A stretch of 64,000 nt of DNA, taken from contig JAODUP010000046.1 of the NCBI GenBank assembly GCA_025642065.1, forward strand, positions 189,001-253,000, read 5' to 3'. Position 1 is the first letter of the stretch. Each line of letters starts with the position of its first letter. The translations under genes and the position numbers were made by a program. Below are positions 12,612-25,400 of the stretch, piece by piece. The notes beneath the pieces were generated by a model. That model was not told where the DNA came from. It searched no databases and worked only from the letters and a program-made list of their open reading frames with translations. The stretch is from Paralvinella palmiformis (lineage: Eukaryota > Annelida > Polychaeta > Terebellida > Alvinellidae).

Positions 12612-15600
12612 TAACCACTAACTTTTCAACTTTTTCACAGGCTCTAGCATACAATTCCTGAGCAGCCAAAGCTTTTGCTACTTCTTGACGAACTTCCTAA
12701 AATGGTGAATAAAAGTAATAACAATTTTACAATATAATACATAAAATATACAACAATTTTGAATGTTTTCTGTGAACAAGAATTATTTATGTAGGAGGAT
12801 CTGTTCAGTTCTAAACTGAAACGTTCATCGATGTAACACAATTTATACAGCTCAAATTACCCGCAATATTATATTTATACATTTAGATGCTGTCACAAAT
12901 TCCACTTTTGGACACAGAATTGCTACATTCAGTTGAGTGTAGAGGATTTGGTTGTCAGTTAGGAGTGAGTACGTGTTCAGACTCTCTCTCTCTCGTTCAC
13001 TCTCACTCTCTCTCAAAACGATGTACATGTGTATTCACACACACACACAGACACACACACACACACATTGGCATGTATATAGACAGATGAGGAGTTACAT
13101 AATTACTGCACACATATATACACCACATGGCACATAATCATTAATTCCTAATAAACATGGCGGCTACCTGGTTTGGTTCATCCCAGAGTCGTCTTAGAAG
13201 AAGTTCAAAGGTATCTTCAACCTGACGATTATCCCTGATGTGGCGACCACCTGTAACAATTGATAAAATATAATTAAAATAAAGACTGTTTGGCCAATCT
13301 GTTACAATATTTCTACGATATGCTCCTCACCATCACACACACACACACACAGACACACACACACACACACACACACAGCATACACCCCCTCACATAATTG
13401 ACTATTACAGTAATAACCTATGATAATAAGGTGCTTCGCTGCTTCTTTCCTATGTTTCCAGGCGGGCGAGTGTCGGAGTTGGTCTAGAACAGCTCTGACA
13501 GTGATCGGATCGTGTTCATTCATCTGATGCACCAATATGGTAAGGGCCTGGTGGAATAACACACAATAGGATTATGAATAGAATGCCCCAATAAGTGGTA
13601 GCAGTGAAGGATTGTATTTTAATGCTCTCATATACAATTCTGTGATGTAGACATATCTTAATCCCGGCCTATATCTATGTGTCTCAGTTACTGAAATATT
13701 GTCATCACATGCTTGTATGTTAGGAGGACAGAATATCTGCGGTAAATCTAGTTATATCTTCATGGGAGGAGAGATTCTCGGTCAACAGATTTGTTGAAGA
13801 AAACTTGTAACTCATGTATAGTTAGCAGACCCAAAGATTTAGAGGATTATGAGATCCATAAGATTGGCTCAAATATGCTACTCTAACAAACTTTTCACCC
13901 GAATATAAAAAAGTTCAGAGCATCTTTTGTTTTAATGGTAATAATAATAATAATAATAATGACACCACAAAATATGATAGAATGGTATAATAATAATAAT
14001 AATAATAATAATGACTGCACAAAATATGAGAAGGTTCTCTTTTTCACACTATTTCTTTATCTATGACATCTTTTCTACCTGAGCTCGGTCATGTGTATTT
14101 GTTGTTGTCTCCATAACCATTCGTAGTTTGGCAACAGCATTACTATCCACCACACAGAGTTTTCCAAGACACACGGCTGCTTGGAATGAAAGCTCATCTT
14201 CTGGATTTGGATTCATACATAATATGCTGATGATCTTTATCAATGTCAAAAAATTGTTTAGTCGCTGAAAGATAAAAAATATCACATCAATAATCCATAC
14301 AATTTGTTGATGTAGTCTTATCTGGCTCAAGTGACTTAAATGATGCATCTAAGAATCTTCTTCATACAGTTTTGATCAAGTATATTGGTTACTGCCAAAA
14401 TAATTGTCTACATGATTACTACCTTTTGGACTCGATGTCAGTTCAATAATTCTGAATTATCAGATAACTATTTTTAAAATAGAATTTTATATATCAGGCA
14501 TGAGAGTGGTCTTTGGGAAAAAAACAACCCTGAAAAGCAGGAAAGGAAATCATTGAGCAAAGTGAGCCACAAGTAGCATGGGGTGCTCTAAGCCACCCAC
14601 AAAAAGGGTTTTGTGCATTTTTTGACTACTTCAGTGGTGATAAAACATGCCTTCTGCAAGGGAAATTTCTTCAAGTCACCAGTTTGATCCACTCCCCAAT
14701 TCAAAAACAAATTACTTTAGCTCCAGAAATCCGTCAAAGGCCGGAAAACTCTGATCCCTGATAGATGCAATGAAACTTGCTCGTTCCATATTTCTTAAAT
14801 ATTATCATGCATATCTAGTTTATTTATGTCCCAGTCTGATTATAATAACACCTTTTTATTATAATATCAAATTTGGATTCTAATAAGAAATTTGGATTAA
14901 AATAACGCATTCAGATCATATATAACAAATTATTATTATAATAATAAATTTAAATTCAAGTACCTTATCCACATAATGTGCATTTTTTCCATTCTTTATG
15001 GTCCTTAGTAGATCAATGCGAATATTAGAGTTTCCAATCTTGAGAAAGTGAATAAGTTTTTCCACTACTTCCTCGTCCCAACAACCTATTTGCAGAAATG
15101 TATCACAATCCATAACCATTTTTTTTAAACAGCTTTTCAAATATCATTTTATTAGAAATTATTTAAAAAAATGGCAAAGATAATTTTGTAATAGGGACCT
15201 TTCTGAAAAGATCAATTCTTAAGAATGTCATTGATTTGTGATCTATAAACATTTAGTTAATAACATACCTAATGAAATTAGTGATTTTGCCGATTCATAC
15301 ACAACTCTTGTTTCTGGATCCTTCTGGAGTCTAACCTTTAGGGCATAATTTACCATGGCATCACCACATTTTAGCATCCCAAGATGGCGTGCTGCATCAG
15401 TACGTTCTTCCACATTTTCAGATTCCAAACTGTTGTGTACAATATTCTGTAAGGATACCATTTATTGTATAAAGCAGGACCTATACATTAGAAAGCAATC
15501 AGCTAAATATTATGTATTAATATAAATATTATATATTAAATGAAAAAGACAGATTATATGAAGATTATATGAAGATGAAGAATACCTTAACTCTCTCCCA

Positions 15601-17384
15601 CTTCAGACCTGAGTGATCCAGAAATCCAGATTTGGGCTTCATGTCTTTCCACTTGGCAACAGCTAACAAAGAAAATATCAGAAAACATCTTAGCAAAAGA
15701 TAAAAATAATCTTCAATATCGTATGCTATATGGCTAAATGAACAAAGGTGAAATAAGAATAATTATTAACATAAAATAACATTTCAAAGTCATCAGGTTT
15801 GTTATGGTGCAGGGAAAAAATGAAAAACAGCATTCCTTATGCTACACAGGAAATAACTATATGATAAATATGTGAATTCTGCATCAAGAAATGACACAAC
15901 TGTTGTAAAATTATGTTAATAGCAGGGTACAGGAATGATGTCATCATTTAACAGGAAATGTCAAACATTTTAATTGTGTATGTCACTGTATGAATTAACA
16001 TATAATCAATCATAGAAATATATTTTATTTGCATGTTCCTTTTCACTATTATGCAATCTTATTATTCTTCTTCAAGAAGTCTCGGTTCAGACAGAGATGA
16101 TACATTTGTATAACGTCACTATTTATGTTCATTGAATTTAACTTTATTAAAAAGATGCACATACTCAGTTTTAATCCCACAACAATGTTACCAGTAAAGT
16201 GCACTGTCTTCAGCAAATTTATACTCACACACATATCATCAAAGAAATACTGATTTTTCAAATTAAATTTAAACACGTTCAAAATTAATAAAACCTGCCA
16301 GTTAATGCATGTTAATTGATTTTTACTAAAAATATTCATAGATAAATGTGGTGCACTTCTTTAGATTTAAATAATTGTTTATGTTAAATAGTTTACTATA
16401 AAAAATCATGGAAAAGGTGCTGTACTCAGAGTATATTTAAACAGCTGTTCATGTTAGCTTGTTCAACAAAATTTTCATGGATAAATGTGCTGTATTTAGC
16501 TTATATTTAAACAGCTGTTCCATCTGATGTGTTAGCTTCACTCTACATCAATATAATTTTAAATATTGCTGGTGATCCACTATAAAATAAATGGTTCCAG
16601 CAATAAATTAAAGTTGCCACTCATTTTTGATATATTTATATTAGATTAGGTCATGCTGTGCTTGAGGTCAGAGGTTGAATCCCAGCTGTGGCGTTATAGT
16701 AGGAGGAGTTTTTAATCCAGCCAGGCAACTGGAAAGGTTTTCTCCACTGAATATGCTATCTAGTGTAAATTTTAAATTCTTTTAGAATTAGTCCTCACAG
16801 TGAAGGTGTAAATTAGACCATATGTATCTCCCTCACAGTCTTGTAAAATAACTGCCATTTTGGCCAGTATTATTATTATATATTATTTTTATAATATTAT
16901 TATTATTATTATTATTATTATTGTAGTACGTGTTAGTATTAATTTGGTATGTTACAGCAGTCTGTGCCCGACATTTGTGTCAAATCCAGAAAACCATATT
17001 ACCCACTGATCACTTTATGGCATAATATTATATCTTTTATTGCATCAGCATCTGATTGGGAAGGGGGACCTGGTGTTGGAGTGTGGGTGAAGCCCTGATG
17101 CATCTACTATTTGTCAGGTATTTTTACAGACTTTCCTGGTCTCCTGTACAAATTTTAGCTTTAGTTCACTTTTTGGTGTAAGACTTAATTCTAACAGAAT
17201 TAAAGCCTGCATGTTTTACAGAAAGGAGGAAAGTCTGTTATACTAAAAAAAGGGAACTAGTTAAATAAATGCTGAATCTCACCCCACAGATAGAACTTAA
17301 AAATTGTGTGATTATATTTATCTGCTACGAGCAATCTTGGTAAAGTACCAATAGATAGATTAAAAACAAAATTGAAACAGATAA

Positions 17385-17475
<91 letters not shown>

Positions 17476-18891
17476 CACAGCATAAAATTTACTAATGACT
17501 AAATAAAAATGTATAACAATAATATTAATAAATAATCCCTGTATGTTATAAAACCAGATGATGTGGCATCAATTTTTCTATAATAAGTTATGTAAGTAAT
17601 ATTAATGCAAAAGGTTAGCATGTCAAATGACAGAAAAACCAGAACACTACAACTTCATATGGAATTAAACTGATTCCATTATGTATGAAATCTTCGTGTT
17701 ACTTCAGAACAATATCAAGTCAAAGACAAAATAAAACAGTGTAACATAAAAAAATGGATACAGGCGTCCATTAAACATCAGCTAAAACAAAATACTCTCT
17801 ATGGAAAAGAAAATAACCCTAAAAGCAGGAAAAATTTAGGAGAATTTTCTTCATTACAGATGATTAAAACAGTAATGTACCTGAACAATAGAGACATCTA
17901 TAGGATCCTAAAACATATTCTACCTATAGGGGCATCTAAAAAGGCAAAATCTACTGTGGATCAATCAAATCAGCACTGTACCTTTCCTGGTATATACAGG
18001 TGGGGCTGATATTTTGTCCTTGGCTTCACCATCTAAAGAATGCATTACTATTATCACTGATGATTTATTTAAATAATTCATTTACCAAAGTTCCAAATTA
18101 GGTTAGTGACATAAAAAAATCCCTTTACATAGAAGATTCATTGGTATTTGATTAATCATTACAAAAATAAAATAAAAATTCTTTTATGTATGTATATAGA
18201 ATTAAAATGCCACAAATTGGTGTATACCCGAATGGTTGCTTTAGAACATCAGAAAGATGATAAATTTCAATATGAAAGAAAAAACAACGAAACAATATAT
18301 TCTGATTTATATGAGTAAAAACAAAGGTTTTTTTGGCAAAAGCTAAATATCATTATATTATATCTTATTGTAATGTGTCTAAAATATGTTTTGAGAAACC
18401 TTATCTGCTATATCACGGTTAATAATTATTTTGATTGCTGCCAGACTGACGCTTTTCATCATGAAAACAAAATTATGTTATGTTATTTGTTATGTACTCT
18501 TGTTACAAAGTTTCTTATGTAATAAAATCTGGTTATTGCATCACAGGTAAACCTAAAATGGCAAAAATCTTAAACCGACTTACAATATGTTTCTTTGAGA
18601 AAAGAACAAAAGACAGTAAATTGAATATGTTTAAGAATACTAATAAAATTGTTCAGTTAGAAATATCCAGACATTGCATTAAATACACAATATCGACTTG
18701 ATTATTTAAATAGATTTTTCTAACCTATGATTAATTTTAGATATAACAATGTGTGATGACGTACCTCTGCCAAGTTTCACTGTAGTAGCAGCCATTTTAA
18801 AAGTAGACTTTAGTGAAACAGTTCTCTTTCTGGAAATGATAATTAAGCATAAAAAATGCTCTTGGCATTATCTTCTAAAACAGACAAATAG

Positions 18892-18924
<33 letters not shown>

Positions 18925-18925
18925 T

Positions 18926-18971
<46 letters not shown>

Positions 18972-19685
18972 AAAGAAAAATATAAACAATTTAGCAAAAA
19001 AGTCTCCATTTACGATTCATCACATTAATTATTTATCACCATCTGTGATAAATCCATATCTAGTTATGATTTTTATATTTATTAAATAATTATTTTCTAG
19101 GGCTCTGGGATGATATGCTAGAATATAATTTATAAATGCTTAAATAGATTCAAATACCTTTTATCAGAATCCACAGACAGACAGACATTTTATCACGCAA
19201 AACAGGTTAAATAACAAATATATTACCCAGTAGGTGACACAGACTGACACGGTATCACAGGTTCGTATTGTTTTTCAACTTCAGGAATCTTTTTCTGTTT
19301 GTTGTGTTTCGACCTAAACAAACTTGAGGTGAACTTCGTCTCTTTGTAAAGGTTTCGCTGGTTAACAAATCTCTCAGCAGCCAGGTCCTTGCCAGGAACA
19401 GATTCACTGAATACCTGAGGTGTTGGTGGAAACTGTTTAGACACATCCTGAAATGAGTTGAGTGTTTTTCTTAGCCTTGGTGCTAGTTACAACTAGAACA
19501 TATAATTTATGTTTCAGGGGTGACTCCCCAGTTGTCACTCAAGTTTTATATCCTGATCTGGAGGTTTATGAAATTACATAAATTGTTAATCCAGTGCATG
19601 TGGGGGAAGGGTGCATACTATATACAAGGTAAATCTTTTACATACACATGCACACACACACACACACACACATACACACACTCAT

Positions 19686-19726
<41 letters not shown>

Positions 19727-20470
19727 AACTACTTTTTAATAACTACATATTTATCTACAGATGTAAACACATACTAATCGTGTCAGAGGCAGTTTCTCTG
19801 GATATGACAGAGGTTTCGGATAGTAAACCAGACGACCAGAGAAAGATGAACCAATTCTGTCATTTTCCAGAGGTGGCAATGTGACATGCTCTCTACTTCC
19901 TTGTAACACAGCTGTTGTTTTGCTGGTACCAGGCTATCAGTTTTCAAAATTAAACATTCTATAAATACATTGTATCTAGCTTCTAAAATACAATGTAAAA
20001 TGTGCTTTAAATTGATAAACATCTTTGTTTCTATAACTACATGGCAATTATATGTCTACATAAACAATAAATTATGGGCCACATTTAACTTAATTATAGA
20101 AAATGCACTTGACTATATTTAAAGTTGGCATTAAGGTGTAAAAGAAATGATCAAAACTTGACAAAAGATAACTATGCTAGAATACATTTTATTATTATTA
20201 TTATTATTATTATTGACAGTACCTTCTGAGATGAGTCCACTGTACTTTCTCGCTGCACCAGATCTGTTAATAAATGTCAATATTAATTTTTTTGCATGAT
20301 TAAGAGTCGACATTTGCAAAAATAAGAATATTTGTGAGAATCAACCCAAAATGAGAATTTTGTTGTTTTCTTAATGAAATCTGAGTACACTTTGTAATTA
20401 CCTGCATGAAGGCTATAAATGTTAATTAAACATTTTAACGAGCATAGTAATATATGATAAAAACTAAATT

Positions 20471-20539
<69 letters not shown>

Positions 20540-21364
20540 TTATCATAGAGTGCAATTGCTTTTAAAATGTGTTAAAATTTATTAACAATGTAGATAAATG
20601 ATTACCATAATTTAAAGCACATGATACCCAAAGCCTGTTTTTACCTTGTATATAAACATTTATGTGTGGAAAACAACACACCTAGCATTTTGTACATGTG
20701 CCTAGTATTGTTTTCACTATGCCACCTAAACTCAATAATTATTTACATATGTATATAGTATAAAAGTGAAAAATACCATTACAGTGGAACATATTCACAA
20801 AGAAAACAGGAATAATTAAATCAAACTGTCACCAGAACATACCTAGGAGAAAGGCATACCATATTTATTCCATATTTTCATACACTAATTTCATGCACCT
20901 ACAAAAACTATAAAACTAAAAGCTTGCGTTTGATTTTATATTACATATAATAATTAATAGAACCATGGATGGAGGATTTCATAAAGATAAAGTTTATCAA
21001 TCTTAATGAATTTTGATGAAAAATCACTCGTCGAGTAAGAAATAAAAGATTTATATTGGTGCATATAACAAAATATGTTGACACTGGTCACACCTGGAAC
21101 ATATGGTCAAGAGGCAAATCTTTAGGGAAACATCCCAGAAACACAGGTACGAGAAAACTGAAACTCATAACCTGGAAGTTTACAGTGCAATGTTCTAACC
21201 ACTTTGTGTCATCAGAACATCCCTCTAACAAAATATGTGTAGCATTCGATTACCTCTGATGAACATAGCATTAGCAAAACAGATACTGAATTCAGCTTGA
21301 ATAGCACTAATAACTTTCAGTTGTAAAAATCTTTTTCAAATCCATGTGTTTTATTTAGTTCATC

Positions 21365-21423
<59 letters not shown>

Positions 21424-22316
21424 GGGAATGTCTTCAATATAACTATAATTCTTCTTTTCAACATTGTACTTGTTTACTTTTCTGACAAATCATATCCGTA
21501 TCATAGTGAATAAACAAATTGAACTGAAAGTGAATTTATTTATTCTTTCACTAGGTACAGTCACAGATTACTTAATTGTGTATAAATTGTGTAAAAAAAC
21601 ATGGAGTATATATGGTGGGATATATACATTGATATAATGGCTTTGTACAATACTACAGCATCTAAAAATACCTTCTTTACCATCTCCGGGGTAATACTTA
21701 TCTTCGGCAGGTGTATCTAAATAAGCGTGCACACACAAAGGTGAGAAAGAGATATTTTAACGAAATCAGAAAAGGATGTCATCTTACCATGGATCAGTTG
21801 GAATGATATGAACGTTACATCTGTGAGTATTAAACTGTCATTCACTATTTTAAACAGACCGAATATGAACCATATTTATATTGGCATCCAAATATTAATT
21901 ATGTAAACAAAATTGTTTGATTGCTGTATGGTCCAGACAGAGACACAGTTTTATCATAATCATTAGATCCGATAGTTCGGAGATCAAATGTGCATGCGAA
22001 GCAAAAAAGCATATGACTGTGTGTATAATGGAAGTGTTGTATAATGGAAGTGCACATCTTATGGCGAGTAATATATTCAAACAAAACAGCACCGCACACA
22101 TTTAGTAACAAAAACACCATATTAAGCACAAAGAAACGTTTTACCTTCCAAATTCTGAAGAAGGGTTGGAGCTCCAAATTCCTTCTTTTTTTGTCTTTCA
22201 ACAGATAACATAGAAGCTTCCTTCACCTTACTGTACATTTTGTTTAGCTTCAGTGACAGCTTGTCTAAAGCTTGTTTCTGCAAAAACAGTTCAGCTCAGA
22301 TATGTGGGCACTGATG

Positions 22317-22365
<49 letters not shown>

Positions 22366-22431
22366 ACATAGACACACACAGTAGAATTTAGGCCATGGTT
22401 AATAATGAATTTCATATCTGTGTGTGTGTGA

Positions 22432-22486
<55 letters not shown>

Positions 22487-25400
22487 ATAATAATATATCA
22501 TTTAAAACATTAATTCGATGATCACACTGCAAAGTATTAAAAATATAATAAATTCTAAATCAGTAATTATAAAATCAAATAATGCACAGTACATGTTTAA
22601 AAACAAACCCAGAAACAAACTACATACATGTATATCTACAACCTCAGCTCCTGCCTTTTTTTCATCTAACGGTCTCCATGGTAAAGTAGCATCTCTTTCA
22701 ACTGGGTGTAAGAATATAGAATATATATATATAGATAATTATATAGTATTATATTACAGACTGTTATTTCAAGACATGATGAATTATAACATTGCAAATC
22801 ATGTCAGTCTCATTTGTAAAAACCCCATATATTTAATCATTAATCAACATTACTCCAGAGTTGAGTCAATCCTCTATTTATCCCAGGGTTGTGTGATAAC
22901 TGGTAAAAACCAGGGGAAAAACTGGGAAATATTTCAAAATTGGACAACTCAATATATCGTTGATGTTGTTGTTGAGTTGCGTTATTTAGCCTCGGTACTA
23001 GTCACAACAGAGATGTATGGTTGAGAGGCAATTCCCACAGGAAATAAATCCCACAGTGGCACGGATGGGTGGGATTTGAACTAACAACCTGAAGGTTTGC
23101 AGCACAGTGCTTAGAACGAGTGCCCTCTAGTCACTACGTAAAAATGCATTGTGTAATTTGCATCAAAAGTATAACTAAGGTTAAAAAAAAACACCACTGA
23201 AGAATAATTTTTTTAGGAATTTCCAAAATTAGCAAACCTTTTTATATGCCATATGCGTCTTCATGATTCAACTGAACTTGATTCATAAAGTGACTATCTT
23301 GTTGACTCTTTACTATAAAATCCTGTTCACAATATGTTTGATCCATGCTTATCATACTGAAATTGCTTTGTTTTATATTACTGAGTATGAAAGCCACTGA
23401 ATGATCAATATTAAATCAATAAAGTTTAGAGATGGCTTCATATTGGTTTTCAACAAAAGTCTGATCTCTCCACTATTTTTCGGTTTGTTCCCAGGCATCA
23501 ACCACCCGGGAAAACCTGGTAATAATTTATTGACAAGAGAGTAATATCCATTTGATCCAACTTGCCATCATCGACAAATGTTCCAGGTACTGCTAGCCCC
23601 ATCTGGTGGTAGGAGAGAGGGTTTATATTCAGAAGAACATCGGTGTATTCGCTGAATTCAAAGCGGTGATGTTCGGAGTTCCAGTACTTCATGGCTTCGT
23701 CAGGTTCAGGGGACCTGGGTGCCTCTTCTCTTCTCCCATACAGGTCTAACACTGTAATATAAGAAAATTATCAATAAGATTGTCACCATCATTTCTGTGT
23801 GCCTCATCCGTGGACAAACTTATCCCCACACTACCTCAACTGACAGTATGTAAGAAATTGAGTGAGTAAATTAGTGGTTTGTTTTGCCTTGTCACTGATC
23901 ACATGCGGGACATATGGCTGATGGACAACTGCCTCAAACACAGGCATGAGTTCAATTCAAACCCACAACCTGGAAGTTTGCAGTACAGTACTGTACCAAT
24001 GCACTATTAGCATGCCTTGAGTGAGTGAGTGAGTGAGTTATGTTTTTGTCCATACTCATTGCTGCTCACATCTGGGAGCTATAGCGGAATAAATCTATAA
24101 GGAAATATCCCACAAATACAGGTAACTTGACACAATTCAAAACTTGACACATTTCAAACACAAGCAGGATGTTTTATACTGTAGCAGTAAAACCACTTCA
24201 CCATACAAGTTCCCTGACTGGACACAACAGGACATACTACAGAATATATGCCTATCGCTGTTTCCACTGTATTAAGGGCTTCACATTGAAGAATATCCTA
24301 TGAGGTGAAATGCATCTTCACATATTAGAGTAAAGTAGGTTATGTATTATCAATACAATAACACATTTCGATTTAAACAACATTTATTCAGATGTGTTAT
24401 GATGTACCATGCCAGTGGATGATGCAGCAGTGATGTGAGAAGTTGGATTTGGGGCCTCGGTCTCACATCATGGTATCGGGGTAAGGAACCTAGTTTATAA
24501 ATAGATTTTTCCAACTGTTATCAGTTAACATGATTTTTGTTTAGTCTAAAATATAATGACAGCAATTAATAAAATGAAGAGATTTACAGATTTGTTAATG
24601 ATTGATGCGATTTTCTGAACTCCATAAGTAAATGAGTGGTTCTGCCATCTATATCCAGTTCACTATTACATACTTACTCTCTGCTGGTGTTTTCAGGGTG
24701 ACATGGCTGGCTCTGCTTCTGTGAGAATATGTGCCATTTCTTGACATTTGATGTTCGACATCATCTTCCGTTAAAAATATCGGAGCCATGTCCGATTCCT
24801 CATCACTTGTTTCAGTCTCTTCTGAGCTTTGATGTGATGCACTTGCATCTTTTCTTTCCTCCAATTCTTCTTCCTCTCTCCCTGCCTCACCCTCCTCCTC
24901 ACTTCTCTCAACATACTGAGAAACTGATGTTGGTTGGAGAGCTGGTGATGCTGATGCTGATGCTGATGTGGAAGACAGTGAAGAAGAGGACGTCGATGAA
25001 GATGACGACCCACTACTACTGCTACTTGACCAATCCTATGAAAACACAAATGAGTGAGTGAGTGAGCAAGGGAGTGATTATTTGGTTTATCCTCCACATT
25101 GGTCACACTGGAAATACTGCAGGGGGATCACCCTAGGGAGTTATACAACAAACATGGGTCCTAGTCAGATCAGAACCGTGATCTGAAGATTTGCAGCACA
25201 GGATTCTTACTGCGCTATCACAGTTTTCTCCATGAAAATATAAGGCTCAAACACAGAATTAGTAAGTTTGTTATTGAAGATGGTTACTTCGGTTAATTCA
25301 ATACTATTGTGAAAGCATAAACCAGTACAGTGTTGAAAAGGATAATGTCAGTAGTACAGAAATTATACTGCTAAATATTAAATTAAATATATAAATAACA

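Noticed and set aside
17257..17478. Open frame made of Thr-His repeats
   Set aside because: It is the translation of a (GT)n microsatellite.
22518..23024. 168-codon plus-strand open frame, the longest in the window
   Set aside because: It runs antisense over an exon of the HEAT gene and into a SINE, has no family resemblance and reflects AT-rich composition.
24729..25106. Open frames of about 110 codons on both strands over the Ser-rich exon
   Set aside because: They are shadow frames of the repetitive exon 24678-25035, which is supported by splice sites and phase.
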